From positions 10,148,950 through 10,212,949 of the forward strand of contig OX940969.1 of NCBI GenBank assembly GCA_954870475.1: a DNA stretch of 64,000 nucleotides, in the 5' to 3' direction. The translations under genes were made by a program, and so were the position numbers. Each line of letters opens with the position of its first letter. The first letter of the stretch is position 1. Positions 1 to 12,306 of this stretch are shown piece by piece. Origin of the DNA: Euphrasia confusa (lineage: Eukaryota; Streptophyta; Magnoliopsida; Lamiales; Orobanchaceae). The notes under the pieces were generated by a model. The model had not been told where the DNA came from, ran no database searches, and worked only from the letters and a program-made list of their open reading frames with translations.

Positions 1-30
1 ATTGAATTAGGCCCTGTTCTTTTGGACTTG

Positions 31-150
31 ATTTCAGTTCATTTCAGTTCAGTTTAGTTCAGTTCTATTCAGTTCAGTTCAGTTCAGTTCAGTTCAGTTC
101 AGTTCAGTTCAGGTCCGTTCAGTTCAGTTCAATTCAGTTTCAGTTCGGTT
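31..150. repeat. TTCAG pentanucleotide subterminal repeat
   Basis: About twenty near-perfect copies of TTCAG lie just inside the left inverted repeat of the Harbinger-type element. Degenerate copies sit at its right end (18120-18200) and across 43310-46060, so the motif belongs to this transposon family and is not an unrelated microsatellite. Confidence 0.85.
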
Positions 151-151
151 T

Positions 152-219
152 TTAATAATAATAATAATAATAACAACAACAGCAATAATAATAATTATTA
201 TTATAATAATAATAATAAT
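152..219. repeat. TAA trinucleotide repeat, insertion site of Copia A
   Basis: A run of TAA/CAA triplets. Copia A inserted in it: the ATAAT at 215-219 is the left copy of its 5-bp target duplication, repeated at 15722-15726. Confidence 0.8.
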
Positions 220-416
220 TGAAATAATATCTTCCTTGCTATTCTTATTATCAAAAGACTGTATATATACAGTTTACAACGTACCAATCACTAGCACTAA
301 TTTAGGATCTATGCAATCAAATACTTATCCTAAGTATGGAAAAGATAAGAATACTAAATATAAAATACAATAAAATATATCTAATATATTAACAAATATT
401 ATCTAATATTCTAACA
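220..416 (-). repeat. 3' LTR of Copia A
   Basis: Matches 15524-15721 almost base for base. The first bases of the LTR (TGTTAG on the minus strand) also supply the stop codon of the pol frame. The polypurine tract GAGGGAAGG lies immediately upstream at 417-425. Confidence 0.93.
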
Positions 417-3400
417 CCTTCCCTCAGTCGAAACGGGAGGAAGACGGACGTTTAGGCTGGAACGAAAATCATCAAAAAGTATCAACGGAAGGCCTTTAAT
501 AAATATGTCCGCAATTTGGTGTTGCGACGGAATATGTAGCACGCGTACCTCCCCGCGGGAAACTCGTTCTCGTACAAAATGAATGTCCATTTCAACGTGT
601 TTAGTTCGTTGGTGTTGAACCGGGTTTCTTGACAAGTATATTGCACTGATGTTGTCGCAATAAACTAAGGTAGCCTTGGGAATGGAACAATGGAGCTCAA
701 GTAATAAATTACGAAGCCAACAAGATTCCAAGACTACGTTAGCAACACCTCGATATTCTGCCTCGGCACTGGAACGAGAGAGAGTTGCTTGTCGTTTAGC
801 AGACCAAGATATTAAATTGTCCCCAAGAAATACACAATATCCCGAGGTTGAACGTCGTGTGTCTGGGCATCCGCCCCAATCAGCGTCTGTGAAAGACCGA
901 AGGGTGTCAATCGAGGATGGACTAAGGTGGAGACCGTGGGTGAGGGTTCCACTAATATAGCGTAAAATACGCTTGAGGGCTGCCATATGCTCTTCAGTAG
1001 GGGAATGCATAAACAAGCACACTTGTTGAACTGCGTAAGTAATATCCGGCCGAGTGAAAGTGAGATATTGGAGAGCCCCCGCGAGGCTACGGTATAAGGT
1101 CACATCTTCAAATGGCTTGCTACCAAGAGCGCTAAGTTTAGACTTTGTGTCCACCGGTGTTAGAGAAGGCTTGCAAGTATCCATGCCGGCTCGATGGAGA
1201 ATTTCCTTAGCATATTTATGCTGTGATAAAAATAAGCCACCACTGTGATGTTGAACTGCTATACCCAAGAAATAATGTAAGGGACCAAGATCCTTCATGG
1301 CAAACTCCGAGCCAAGAAGAGAGATGATAGAAGTCCGGAGAGAGTCAGAGGACGATGTTAATATAAAGTCGTCGACATATAATAACAAATAAGCAACTGC
1401 CGTCCCTTTCTTGTAAATAAATAGTGAATTATCCGACACACTATGTTTGAAACCATGAGACGTAACAAAATCATCGAACCTTTTGTACCATGCTCACGGA
1501 GCTTGCTTAAGTCCGTAAAGCGATTTCTTCAACATACATACGTGATCAGGATAAGTGCGGCTCCGAAACCCCAATGGTTGATGCATGTACACTGTTTCTA
1601 CAAGGTCCCCATGTAAAAATGCGTTTTTAACATCAAGTTGGTGCATCGACCATTTTTTAGAAAGTGCCAAACTCAACACGGTCCGTATCGTAGCCGGCTT
1701 GACAACCGGGGAGAACGTATCACCAAAATCCACCCCAACCTGCTGTGTTTTACCGTCACAAACGAGTCGAGCTTTATGTCGCTCAAACGAGCCATCCGAC
1801 CTGTGCTTATGAGTGAAAATCCACAAAGAACGAATAATATTAGTTCCAGGTGGACGGGGAACTAACTCCCACGTCCTATTGCTAATAAGAGCATCAAATT
1901 CATCGTTCATAGCCATTTTCCAATTTGGATCATGAAGAGCCGAGATGGGATTACGAGGTAATGGAGACTCAGTAGAAGACGAATGGAGATTAAATATTTG
2001 TTTAGGTTTAAAAATTCCATGTTGACTACGAGTAACAGGTCTTTGAGTAGGAGCAGAAGGTGACGAACGTGAATTAACGATCGGTGATGTATTGTGTGAA
2101 GTTTGGACAGAAGGTGGAGAATTGAGGTTGTGTGGGGGAGGAGTGCTTGGGCCTGTTTGTTCCTGAAAAATAGGCCGAGAAGGACTTGCAAGATGCTTTC
2201 CAGGAGCTTCATTAGATGAATTAAGGAAATGGGCTATCAAAAAAGGATTGAGCCCATCATCTAAAAAGGAATATGTGTGAGAGTTAGGTGTTTGGAGAGA
2301 TGAAAACGGGAATTGTTTTTCATCAAAAAGGACATGACGATTAACAATAATTTTCCGAGAAGACAAATCATAACACTTAAACCCCCTATGATTGAGTGGG
2401 TAACCCAAGAACACACATGGAGTAGACCTTGGTTGAAGTTTATTTATTGTGGTGGATGGAAAGAGGGGGTAACAAAGGCATCCGAACACTTTAAGATGTG
2501 AGTAGGAAGGGTCCTTATGATAGAGAATTTTAAGAGGAGATTGATAGGAAATTAGTTTGCTGGGAATGATATTAAGTAGATAAGTATCCATTTGGAGTGC
2601 ATGATGCCAAAAATGGGGAGGAAGTGAAGCTTGTGTCATTATTGTCCGAATGATATTGTTAATGGAACGAATTTTCCGTTCTGCCTTTCCATTTTGAGAG
2701 GAAGTGTGAGGACAAGAAAGACGAAATGAAAGACCATTTATTTTACAAAACTCCATAAATTTCCCATTATCAAATTCTTTCCCATTGTCGCATTGAAGAT
2801 TTTTGATATTACGTTCAAATTGGGTATGGATATAGGCTTTAAATGAAAGAAAAGTAGGATAAACATCCGATTTCTTAGATAAAGGAAAAGTCCAAAGAAA
2901 ATTAGAATAATCATCTAACAAAAGCATATAATATTGATGGCCCGAAGAACTTAAAACAGGCGATGTCCATAAATCACAATGCAAAATATCAAAAGGCAAC
3001 GAAGTACTGGAATTTGAATCAACAAACGGTAACCGAATATGTTTTCCTAAAGCAAAAGAATGACAAATGTTTGACACAGTAGAAGGACTATACTGTATCA
3101 TTTTATTTTTCCTAAGTTTCTCTATCACAAGTGGTCCCGGGTGTCCCAAACGTTGATGCCATAAAGACGGAGAGATGGCAGCAAAAGTGGAGAATTGTGT
3201 TTTATTTGTGTTCTCATGGGTGGTGACAGGATAAAGCTCGCCCCGACTTTCACATCGCATGATACGCTCCCCCGTCCGGAAGTCCTTTACAGAAAAACCG
3301 AAAGGGTCAAACTCAACGGATACAGAGTTATCTTTTGTGAATTTACGGACAGAGATTAAATTTTTAATAAGACGGGGGGCATGAAGAACATTATTTAACA

Positions 3401-3839
3401 CAAATGTTGGGTGAGGAGACGGAATCATAGTAGTACCACTACCGTGAACTGGAATAGAATGGCCACTACCAACGAGAATATTACGACTATTGCTCATATT
3501 AGAATAGGACGAGAGAATACCTGACTCTGACGTCATATGATTAGTGGCACCCGTATCCATGTGCCACGGAGTAGTCGGTGGTGGGGTGAGGCCCATAGTA
3601 TTCATAGCTGCTTCTATGTCTGTCGGGCTAGAAGTAGAAGCCATGTGGGCTTGGGCTGGCCTTGATCCTAGAACACCGGCATGTGGTTGAGGTGGGTTGA
3701 AGTTGGTTCTGCTCCAAGGGGCTGGAGATGTGGGATAAGGGCAAGGAGGAGGAGCCCAAGGCCATGACCATCCCATTCCCCATTGAGGGGTGTTGCCCGA
3801 TTGCCACTGCTGCTGAGGCCACATCGCAGGAGTAGGAGC
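411..3839 (-). pseudogene. Copia A gag C-terminus and pol (protease, integrase, RT, RNase H) with one nonsense codon
   Basis: The frame enters from the Copia B insertion at 3839 and continues to a TAG at 411. Order: Gly/Pro/Trp-rich end of gag, protease (D-T-G-A, near 3560), integrase zinc domain and D-D-E core, RT with YVDD (near 1370), then RNase H. There are two visible lesions. At 1494-1496 a TGA replaces the Arg expected after the conserved G-L-K-Q-A-P; CGA to TGA is the usual outcome of deamination at a methylated CpG. In the zinc domain the motif reads C-H-S-F, with Phe (codon 3054-3056) where the last Cys ligand normally sits. The frame is otherwise continuous. In the longest ATG-initiated frame the first 30-odd residues come from Copia B's LTR and are not original. 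Confidence 0.92.
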
Positions 3840-4722
3840 TGAAGGTTTTCGATGCCGATCCAATCGCTCGATTACCTTGTTCGTGTGTGCGGAAGCGTGT
3901 AAAACAATAGAACACGAACAACATGAAGATCTAGGCACACATTATATGTATAGACACGTTTATATATATACATCCAATATATATATATAGAGAGATTAAC
4001 GAGATCACTTACAACCGGTGTAGCGTGCCTCGTTGATGTTGATGAAGGTGGTGTTGAGTCGATTGAACCACCTTCATGGATCAGTCACTACATGCTCTCC
4101 TTGTGAATGACCTCGTCACTCCTTTAGATCGTCCGGATGTGGAAGCCGCACAAATGGCCCGGCCTCTACGTGTTGCACACGAACCCGGATAATGAACACC
4201 TTGCTTGCTTGAGAATGAATCTCCAAGATCACCTCTTTTCTCTCTATTTGAGTGGAATTTCGTGGCTGATGCAATTGTGTGATGAAAATCTGATTTTCAT
4301 CTATCTAAAACTATCATTATGCATCCCATTACACCCCTTTGTAACCTACAACATAATGGGCATCATAATGCACCATAATCATGCAAAGGGGTTACAAAGG
4401 AGGTGAAAGGTCATGACACATACACATGCCACTATGCATTGTATGTGGTCCCCACTTTCTTGTGTGGCATGCCATGTCACACTATATGACATGCATCCCA
4501 TGCATGTTAATTAATTCCACGTAAATATTGATTCTAAATCAATATATTTATAAAGCAACGTACATCATCTTTAAGTCCGTGTGTGACCCTGTAGGTATGA
4601 TTTAATTGATCAATATTATATTGTTCCCAATAATTAATATTATCAAATAATCATTTAACATCCATAGACGACCTTATGACTTTATCGATTGCACACGTAG
4701 GATCGAAGGACATATCCCAACA
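3840..4722 (-). repeat. 3' LTR of Copia B
   Basis: The minus-strand copy runs TGTTGGGATATG to AAAACCTTCA. It is 883 bp against 902 bp for its partner at 10452-11353. The main differences are a short AT-repeat change near 3980/10600 and a roughly 16-bp indel near 4500/11110. Confidence 0.92.
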
Positions 4723-5523
4723 ATCTCCCACTTGGCCTTCAGAGCCAGTGTGCTGCCAATTTCATGTTGTCACTTTATGTCTAAGTTTGAACTTGAGGCA
4801 AGACTCGAGTCATCCTCAATCGGTTCAAACCTTTCTTGGACTTTGAGACAGACTGTAAAACCAGATTTATCACTATGATACGAATCTGGACGTGGCCACG
4901 TATTTTCCACAGTCTCGACTCTCCAAGTGGCCGTTAAGACATGTATCCCATTATAAAATGGAGGACAATCCCATCTTGTCAATCCAAGCTCTCCCACTTG
5001 CTTCCTGATATACCCAATAACAAGTTTTATAACCTCCTTTTACGAAAGGCGTTTACTTGTATCAAAGTACACCATTTCACAATGGAATTACTCTGGACTA
5101 CTCAGGTCAGAGGAAATTGCTCGACAGTCAATAAAATAGTTTTATGACTCGAAATCTTAAATACTATTCCAGTCGGGTCTGTTCGATCATTAGCTCCCAG
5201 CTAATATCTATGTAATTGTACTTGATGTCCCACATCACTAGCCCATGAAGCGGCGCTATAGTACACATTACAATCTAGTTCTTTGTATTATCGGTTTGTC
5301 CGTACTCGATTATACGAACCAGGAACAGCTATATGATTTAAGTATATCAGTTCAACCATTGGGACTTCATTATGCGGTAAGTCGACCTCATAACCCAATT
5401 GATATCACTTAATCATTTGGACAATTCATATAAATTAAACCATATTTATATGAAGAAATATGTATTATACATATGAGTGAATGTTTACCAAATCTCCAAA
5501 AGTATCTAATACAGTAATAGAAA

Positions 5524-8500
5524 TCACAACCCATCTCTAAGATGTCTGATCTCTATTGCAGTCGTGAAAGCCTCAAGCTTAAACTGCTGGAGAGGTTTAG
5601 AAAACGGGTTTGCAACCTTACCAAAAGTTGCAACTTTGTTATCTTGATGTCTCCACAAAACTATCTCCCAGATAATGTGGAACATCCTGAGCACCAGCTT
5701 TAGATTTGTAGTGCTCCCTAGGCTCATTGGCTTGCGCGATAGATCTACTATAAATAGAGAACTATCAGATGGGCCGAGCTAGTTACGCCACCTAGTTCAT
5801 TGAAGAACTTTCAAATCTGAACTACCAACGTCACTGCATCCAATGCAGTATTGTACTCAGCTTATGTAGTTTAATTAGCTATATTGCGTTGCATGGAACT
5901 ATTCCAGCTAATTTCACCTCTATCTAGACAAAAGATATAACCAGATTAAAATCGGAAATTATCTTAGTCTGTTATGAAGTTTGCATTCAAATAGCTTGTT
6001 AACATCAACTCTTTTTGTCTTCCAAAGACAACAAAATATTCTTTTGTCCATCTAAGGTACATAAGAATATTCTTGGTCGCAGTCTAACGCGCCTCACCTG
6101 GATTTCCTTGAAACTGACTCGTCATGCTCAAAGCATATGATACGTCCGATCGTGTACATATCATGGCGTACATTATAGACCCTATTGCCGAATCATAAGG
6201 AATGTTTTCCATCCTCTTTTGCTCATCAAGTCCCGTAGGGCCTTGCATCTTGCTCAGAGATGTGCCATGACTCATTGGAATGAGACCCTTTTTGGCGTCT
6301 TTCATTCTGAACTTATCAAGGACCTTATCAATGTAGGTCACTTGACTAAGTCCAAACATCATTTTCGATCTGTTCCGACGGATCTTGATGCCCAATATGT
6401 ACTGTGCTTCTCCAAGATCCTTCATTGAAAACAAATTCTCAAGCCATTCTTTAATAGAATTAAGCATAGAAACATTGTTTCCAATAAGGAGTATGTCACC
6501 GACATACAACACAATTAATACAACGTTACTCCCACTGATCTTCTTGTAAAACAAGACTCTTCCGAGTTCCTCTGAAATCCAAAACCCAGTATGGATTCAT
6601 TGAACTGAAAATTGCTACTCCGATATGCTTTCTTTATTCCATAAATGGAACTATAAGCTTGCATAATTTCTTAGCCTTATTAGGATTGATAAAACTCTTT
6701 GGTTGTGTCAAAACACATTTTCTTCTAGAATCCAATTCAAGAAGTTAGTTTTAACATCCAATATTACCATAACTCATTATCAAGATGAGTCACAATGGCT
6801 AAGTTAATCCGAATGAATAAATCACAAAAACTGGTGAAAAAGTTTAATCATAATCCACCTCGTGAATATAAAACTTTTACCACCAAAATTGCTTTGAAAA
6901 CCCTAGGTTTTTCATTCATGTCTATATTGATCTTGAAGATCTATTTGCACTCAATAGGTTTAGCCTCTTGATGCAAATCTATCAAGTTCCAAACTTGATT
7001 ACCAGACATTGAAATAATCTCGGATTATATGGCACCATGCCAATTTTTAGTAGCTGCACTCGTCATAGCTTGGATATAGTTGGAAGGTTCATCGCTTTCC
7101 AAAAGCATGACTTCATATCTCTCATTGATCACAATACCTAAGTATCTGACTAAAGGAGATATATGCCTTCTGGACCTACAAGGGCTGGTATGGTTTCCAA
7201 AACCATAGGAATACTCTCAACCCAGTCTTGAGTATTCATCATTGGTTGTTTTACTTGAACCTCGTTCAAGATAACCGAGCTCCCACTGACTTTCTAGGAA
7301 ATATATCTCTTTTCAAGAAAATCATCATCTCGAGCAACAAAATATTGTTCTCAGATAGATCGTAGAATTTGTACCCTCGAGTTTCATATGGACATACCAT
7401 AAGGAAACTTTTATCCCATTTGAGTTCAAGCCCTGTAGAGATAAATCTCTTCATAGAAGCTATAGAACCTCAAATCTTGATGTAAGACAATTTAGGAACC
7501 CTCCCTTTTCATACCTAGTATGGTGTCTTATCAACAGCTTTTGACAGTGTCCTATTCAGTGTATAGGTTGAAGTCAAGAATAGTGTGTTCCCATAAGAGT
7601 TCAGTAGTTCAATTAGACCCATCATCGATAGATCAACCTCTATCTAATAGAGTTAGTTTTCTATTTTCCGAAACATAACCTTCATGTGCTTGTGAACTAA
7701 TAGGTTCCACATACATCAGTATGGATCATCCCTAATCACTCACATGTTCTCCTTTCTCCAAGAAAGATGACATTGTCATCTTTTCAATCATACATCATTC
7801 ACATGTATCAAATGACTCCAAGTCAAATGATTCTAAAATTCCTTCTAAAAGAATTCGTTACATGTTTAGATTTTGATTTGATCTAATCAACAATGTTTCA
7901 GTTATGTCTCATTGATACTTATTCGATTTGGCCTTTGGTCTTAATGATATATGTTAGTTTGTCAAGTTAAAGTATACATGAACAATATAATAATCGTACC
8001 AAAACAAAGAATAATTCACAATTAAAATAGTTACCAAACTATTTAATAGTGAAAAACTAATCCATCAGTATCCAATACTGAACCAATATTCATTGTTTAT
8101 TGAATGTACGAAATTACATAGTTATAATACTAAAACAAGGCCCTAAGGCAAAACAACATCATATGATCATACGGCTAATGCAGCGACCTTCGCTCCATTT
8201 CTCGCCCGTAGATCGACATCTCTACTCACCAAACTTATACTTCTATGTAGTTCCTCCACATACAAATGTGAGAACTACGTTTGGCATCCAATGCCCAAGA
8301 AGTAGAATTTGTGAAGTTTAATGTCTATTACATTAATACCTGAAGATGAAGCAACCCCGTTCTTCACATCTTCTTTGAACTTTGGGCAAGTTCAATTATT
8401 CTCAATAATTGACTCTTATTCGAATTTTAGTTCATAAATATTCCAATATCAAAACGTGATAAATCGTAAGTGAAAACTCGAAATTTTCTAACCAGGGATT

Positions 8501-9330
8501 TTATCATGCAATTGAAGCCCTATCTCTCATAAAGTATGAGGGAGCCAACCAGACAATCGACTAACGCCATCCCATGGCTCGAAAGTCTCTAATTTATGTC
8601 ATTGATGAACTAAGTGTTTTGGATTAGATCACTCCCCGAGGTGAAAATAATCCTAACTTTAGAATTCATCATATGGAAGATAAATTAGACATTTGTTTTG
8701 AAATTGAATAAATATGAACTTCTACTTGTTTGCAATTAGTGTCCTACACTTTTGCAGTAGACGCATTCAGATTCCCTAGGAACCCTAGTAGCCTTTTGCC
8801 CATGCTCTTTTGTATAACCCATCCCGTATCATAAGAATTTCCCTCTTAGGATCCTTCTCAATCGTCGGCTCTGCAACCTTGAGCATCCCGTGGATCTCAC
8901 GTAGCGATTTATTCAAACCATTCATATGGAAAATTTAGCCTAAAGGCATCATAACCATCATGATGAGATTGAAGTATGAAATCGGTTGCCAACTCATCAT
9001 CTTAGGAAAAACCTAGGCGATCACTTTTAATCAAATAATCCAATCATTTGATGCACATGTGGTCCCTTAGGTTCCCCTTTCTCCAGCCTAGCTGAAGCGA
9101 TGGCCCTGGTCATACCGAACCGCTCAATTATAGTCTGTTACCCGAACATGCTATTGAGTTGTTCAATGATATCATAGGAATTGGTAATCTAACACATTCT
9201 CTTTGTATTCGTATTTGAGGACCATCCTCAAATTACGTTGTCAATCAAGAAAATTTATGTTGTTCAATTTTTCATAATCAAGAATTGAACCAAACTTGAA
9301 TCGAGTTGAAATTAACATGATAAACTTCAA
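5524..9330 (-). pseudogene. Copia B gag-pol, heavily degenerate
   Basis: Recognisable pieces occur in the expected minus-strand order. Gag (about 9330-8720) is interrupted by a TGA early on and has a remnant zinc knuckle C-V-Y-C followed by G-H near 8745. Part of the integrase C-terminus with E-T-R-G-Y-K-F-Y lies at 7266-7454. An RT block lies at 6084-6554. The RNase H end, with a degenerate A-N-P-F-S-K-P-L motif, lies at 5524-5727. In RT the catalytic Y-V-D-D reads Y-V-G-D (near 6495), removing an essential aspartate. Long stretches between these blocks have no open frame. It cannot encode an active polyprotein. Confidence 0.85.
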
Positions 9331-10437
9331 AAGTAAGATAAAAAAAATATGTAAACATTCACAAAGCGGTAAACAAATAAGGTCGTCTAACAAGCTACTT
9401 ATTTATTCCATTTTGTTCAATCGATATCTAATATCGTTGTTCCCTTGAACAAAACGATTCCAAGACCCTCATCTTGCGAATACTTAAGCCGACTGAGTCC
9501 GCACTTAAGAAAACCAAGATAGGTAGACATTCTATGTCAATGACATCTAATGTCATTCTCGGTCGATAAGAATCACATTCTTATCTCATGTCTCGATAGC
9601 CACGCCTGCAGTGGATCTATCAATGAGAAAACCAAAATCACGTGTAAGGGTCTAACCCTTACTCCCACTATCCCAAGATAACAAGTAGTACCCCGCTGAG
9701 GCGGACCTACCAACTTATGATCGAGGGCTTCATGAGTGTGATGTTTTGGACAAGACATTATACTCATTATTTTGGGAACATGCATGTTTAAGGTTGTATG
9801 TATGTTGGTTGAACATTTATAACATATATAAACCTAGAACTAGCACAGCAAGCAATACATACTCGAATGGCCCCTAAACCTCACAACACACAGATAAAAG
9901 AACGAACGAAAAATAAGCCAAACTCCATGAGTAGCGCCCCGTCCATCGGAATGGCGCAATGCTGATTCCAGAGGGGGTAGCGACCGCTACCTTGGTCCAG
10001 ACCATTTTTCGGCCCCGGTAGCGATCGAGCAGCGATCAGCCTAGCGTTCAGGGTAGCGACCGCTACCTGCTCCAGTGGCTGCAAAATTGCTTCTTCTTGC
10101 TTCGTTTCTCTTCGTATTCGTCGGTGCTTCGAGATCCAAAGTCGATCCGTGGATCAAATCCACTGCTTACAAGTTGTACAATACATATGTAAAAGAAACC
10201 TATTTATTACAAATGATTCCAAGGCACGCAGTCCTCCAAATTACAACTGATTCCAAGGCACGCAGGCCTCAAAACTAAAGCCATTCGGTACGTAAAAAAC
10301 ACGATTGCATTCACCCAACCACTATCTGTGGTTGGCCTTACATCTAAGACAAGCAATCAACACCACAACAAAGAAGCACATAAGAGCAATTATGTTGTTT
10401 AAAATTGTTTCCAACACAAAACATGTGCACGAACCTC

Positions 10438-10449
10438 GCTCTGATACCA
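10438..10449 (-). other. Primer binding site of Copia B (initiator Met-tRNA)
   Basis: TGGTATCAGAGC on the minus strand, two bases inside the 5' LTR, is the standard plant Copia primer site complementary to the 3' end of initiator tRNA-Met. Confidence 0.92.
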
Positions 10450-10451
10450 AT

Positions 10452-11353
10452 TGAAGGTTTTCGATGCCGATCCAATCGCTCGATTACCTTGTTCGTGTGT
10501 GCGGAAGCGTGTAAAACAATAGAACACGAACAACATGAAGATCTAGGCACACATTATATGTATAGACACGTTTATATATATACATCCAATATATATATAT
10601 ATATAGAGATTAACGAGATCAATTACAACCGGTGTAGCGTGCCTCGTTGATGTATATGAAGGTGGTGTTGAGTCGATTGAACCACCTTCATGGATCAGTC
10701 ACTACATGCTCTCCTTGTGAATGACCTCGTCACTCCTTTAGATCGTCCGGATGTGGAAGCCGCACAAATGGCCCGGCCTCTACGTGTTGCACACGAACCC
10801 GGATAATGAACACCTTGCTTGCTTGAGAATGAATCTCCAAGATCACCTCTTTTCTCTCTATTTGAGTGGAATTTCGTGGGTGATGCAATTGTGTGATGAA
10901 AATCTGATTTTCATCTATCTAAAACTATCATTATGCATCCCATTACACCCCTTTGTAACCTACAACATAATGGGCATCATAATGCACCATAATCATGCAA
11001 AGGGGTTACAAAGGAGGTGAAAGGTCATGCCACATACACATGCCACTATGCATTGTATGTGGTCCCCACTTGCTTGTGTGGCATGCCATGTCACACTATA
11101 TGACATGCATCCATGCAAGCCATGCATCCCATGCATGTTAATTAATTCCACGTAAATATTGATTCTAAATCAATATATTTATCAAGCAACGTACATCATC
11201 TTTAAGTCCGTGTGTGACCCTGTAGGTATGATTTAATTGATCAATATTATATTGTTCCCAATAATTAATATTATCAAATAATCATTTAACATCCATAGAC
11301 GACCTTATGACTTTATCGATTGCACACGTAGGATCGAAGGACATATCCCAACA
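10452..11353 (-). repeat. 5' LTR of Copia B
   Basis: Partner of 3840-4722. Its outer end abuts GGAGC (11354-11358), after which the gag frame of Copia A resumes. Confidence 0.92.
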
Positions 11354-11773
11354 GGAGCACCGTCACGAACAACCGATCCACCAGACCACTGACTACCTGA
11401 GCCGTTGGATCCCTGGTTGCCTTTTCCGCCTCCTTTCTCACTGTTTTTGCCACGGTCAGAAGCATTACCACTAGAGCCATTCCCACCGCGATTTTTCCCA
11501 GAATTGCGGTTGTTCTTTTGATTTCCACCGGACTGCCCACTTGACTGAGATCGATCCACAACCTCTCGTGCCACCATTGCCGACGCCATGGAAGCCTTTT
11601 TATTCAGGCCAGACTCTTCCAATGCAAGCATCGATCGAGCCTGATTGAAAGTGGGTAACGGATCCTTTTGATGAATTACCGTCGCCACTCCATTGTAGGC
11701 CTCTGTCAGTCCGGCCACCATTTGCAAAACCAATCGATCATTTTTCACTGGAGCCCCTACGTTCTTCAGTTGA
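11354..11773 (-). pseudogene. Copia A gag, middle segment
   Basis: Minus-strand coding sequence between the CACTA and Copia B insertions. It encodes the later part of the UBN2/Retrotran_gag domain (motif L-V-L-Q-M-V-A-G-L-T, about 11725-11700) followed by a Gly/Asn/Ser/Lys-rich basic tail (about 11560-11400). Removing each insertion with one target duplication restores the same reading frame at both junctions, so the gag was intact when the elements landed. The frame runs from 11773 into Copia B's LTR. Confidence 0.9.
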
Positions 11774-11787
11774 CACTACAAAAAAAA

Positions 11788-12112
11788 GGGGTTTTTGCGA
11801 CCACGTAATGTGGTCGCAAAAAACGGGGTGTGGTCGCAAATAATAGTATTTGCGACCACGCGTGGTCGCAAACGTGTGGTCGCAAATACTTGGTCGCAAA
11901 AGTTTTTTTGGCGACAGCGGCGCGGTCGCGAATGCATTTGCGACCACGCCCGTTATTAGCGACCACGCCCGTGGTCGCTAATGCTCCATGCTGATGTGGC
12001 ACTGAGCGGTGACGTGGCAGACTATTTGCGACCACGCGCGTGGTCGCAAATACGTATGGTCAACTTTCGGTCTGAAGGCATTTGCGACCACGCGTGGTCG
12101 CAAATACCTATT
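11788..12112. repeat. Left subterminal repeats of the CACTA element
   Basis: About a dozen direct and inverted copies of GCGACCAC/GTGGTCGC, many paired as palindromes such as GCGACCACGCGTGGTCGC. The matching right-end array lies at 14645-14962. These are likely binding sites for the element's TNPA-type protein; that is known for En/Spm and inferred here. Confidence 0.85.
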
Positions 12113-12306
12113 TTTCTGAAAAAAAAAATATTTTAAAATTGCAATTTCCGACCTGCAAATCAATTCCAATCGCAATACAAATCGAATCCAAAATACAGTT
12201 CAAATACAAATACAATCCAAAATCATCAAAACATTTATTCAAGTTCATCAACACAATCCTAATAGAGTAGACAAATAGTACAATTCGTAATCAAACTAAA
12301 CATAAG

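Larger units (their letters stand above)
3840..11353 (-). mobile_element. Copia B: LTR retrotransposon inserted in gag of Copia A
   Basis: LTRs at 3840-4722 and 10452-11353 are flanked by perfect GGAGC duplications (3835-3839 and 11354-11358). The primer site is TGGTATCAGAGC (10438-10449, minus) and a purine tract lies at 4723-4735. The LTRs differ by about seven substitutions and two indels by eye. The internal 5.7 kb is riddled with stops and frameshifts. The leader (9950-10080) holds two copies of a GGTAGCGACCGCTACC palindrome (9976-9991 and 10052-10067). Similar LTRs around a ruined coding region suggest the copy was defective when it jumped and used proteins from a relative. Confidence 0.93.

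Noticed and set aside
4137..4406. 89-codon plus-strand frame, repeated at 10751-11020
   Set aside because: It lies within both LTRs of Copia B, antisense to the element, and has no recognisable motif; its duplication is that of the LTR.
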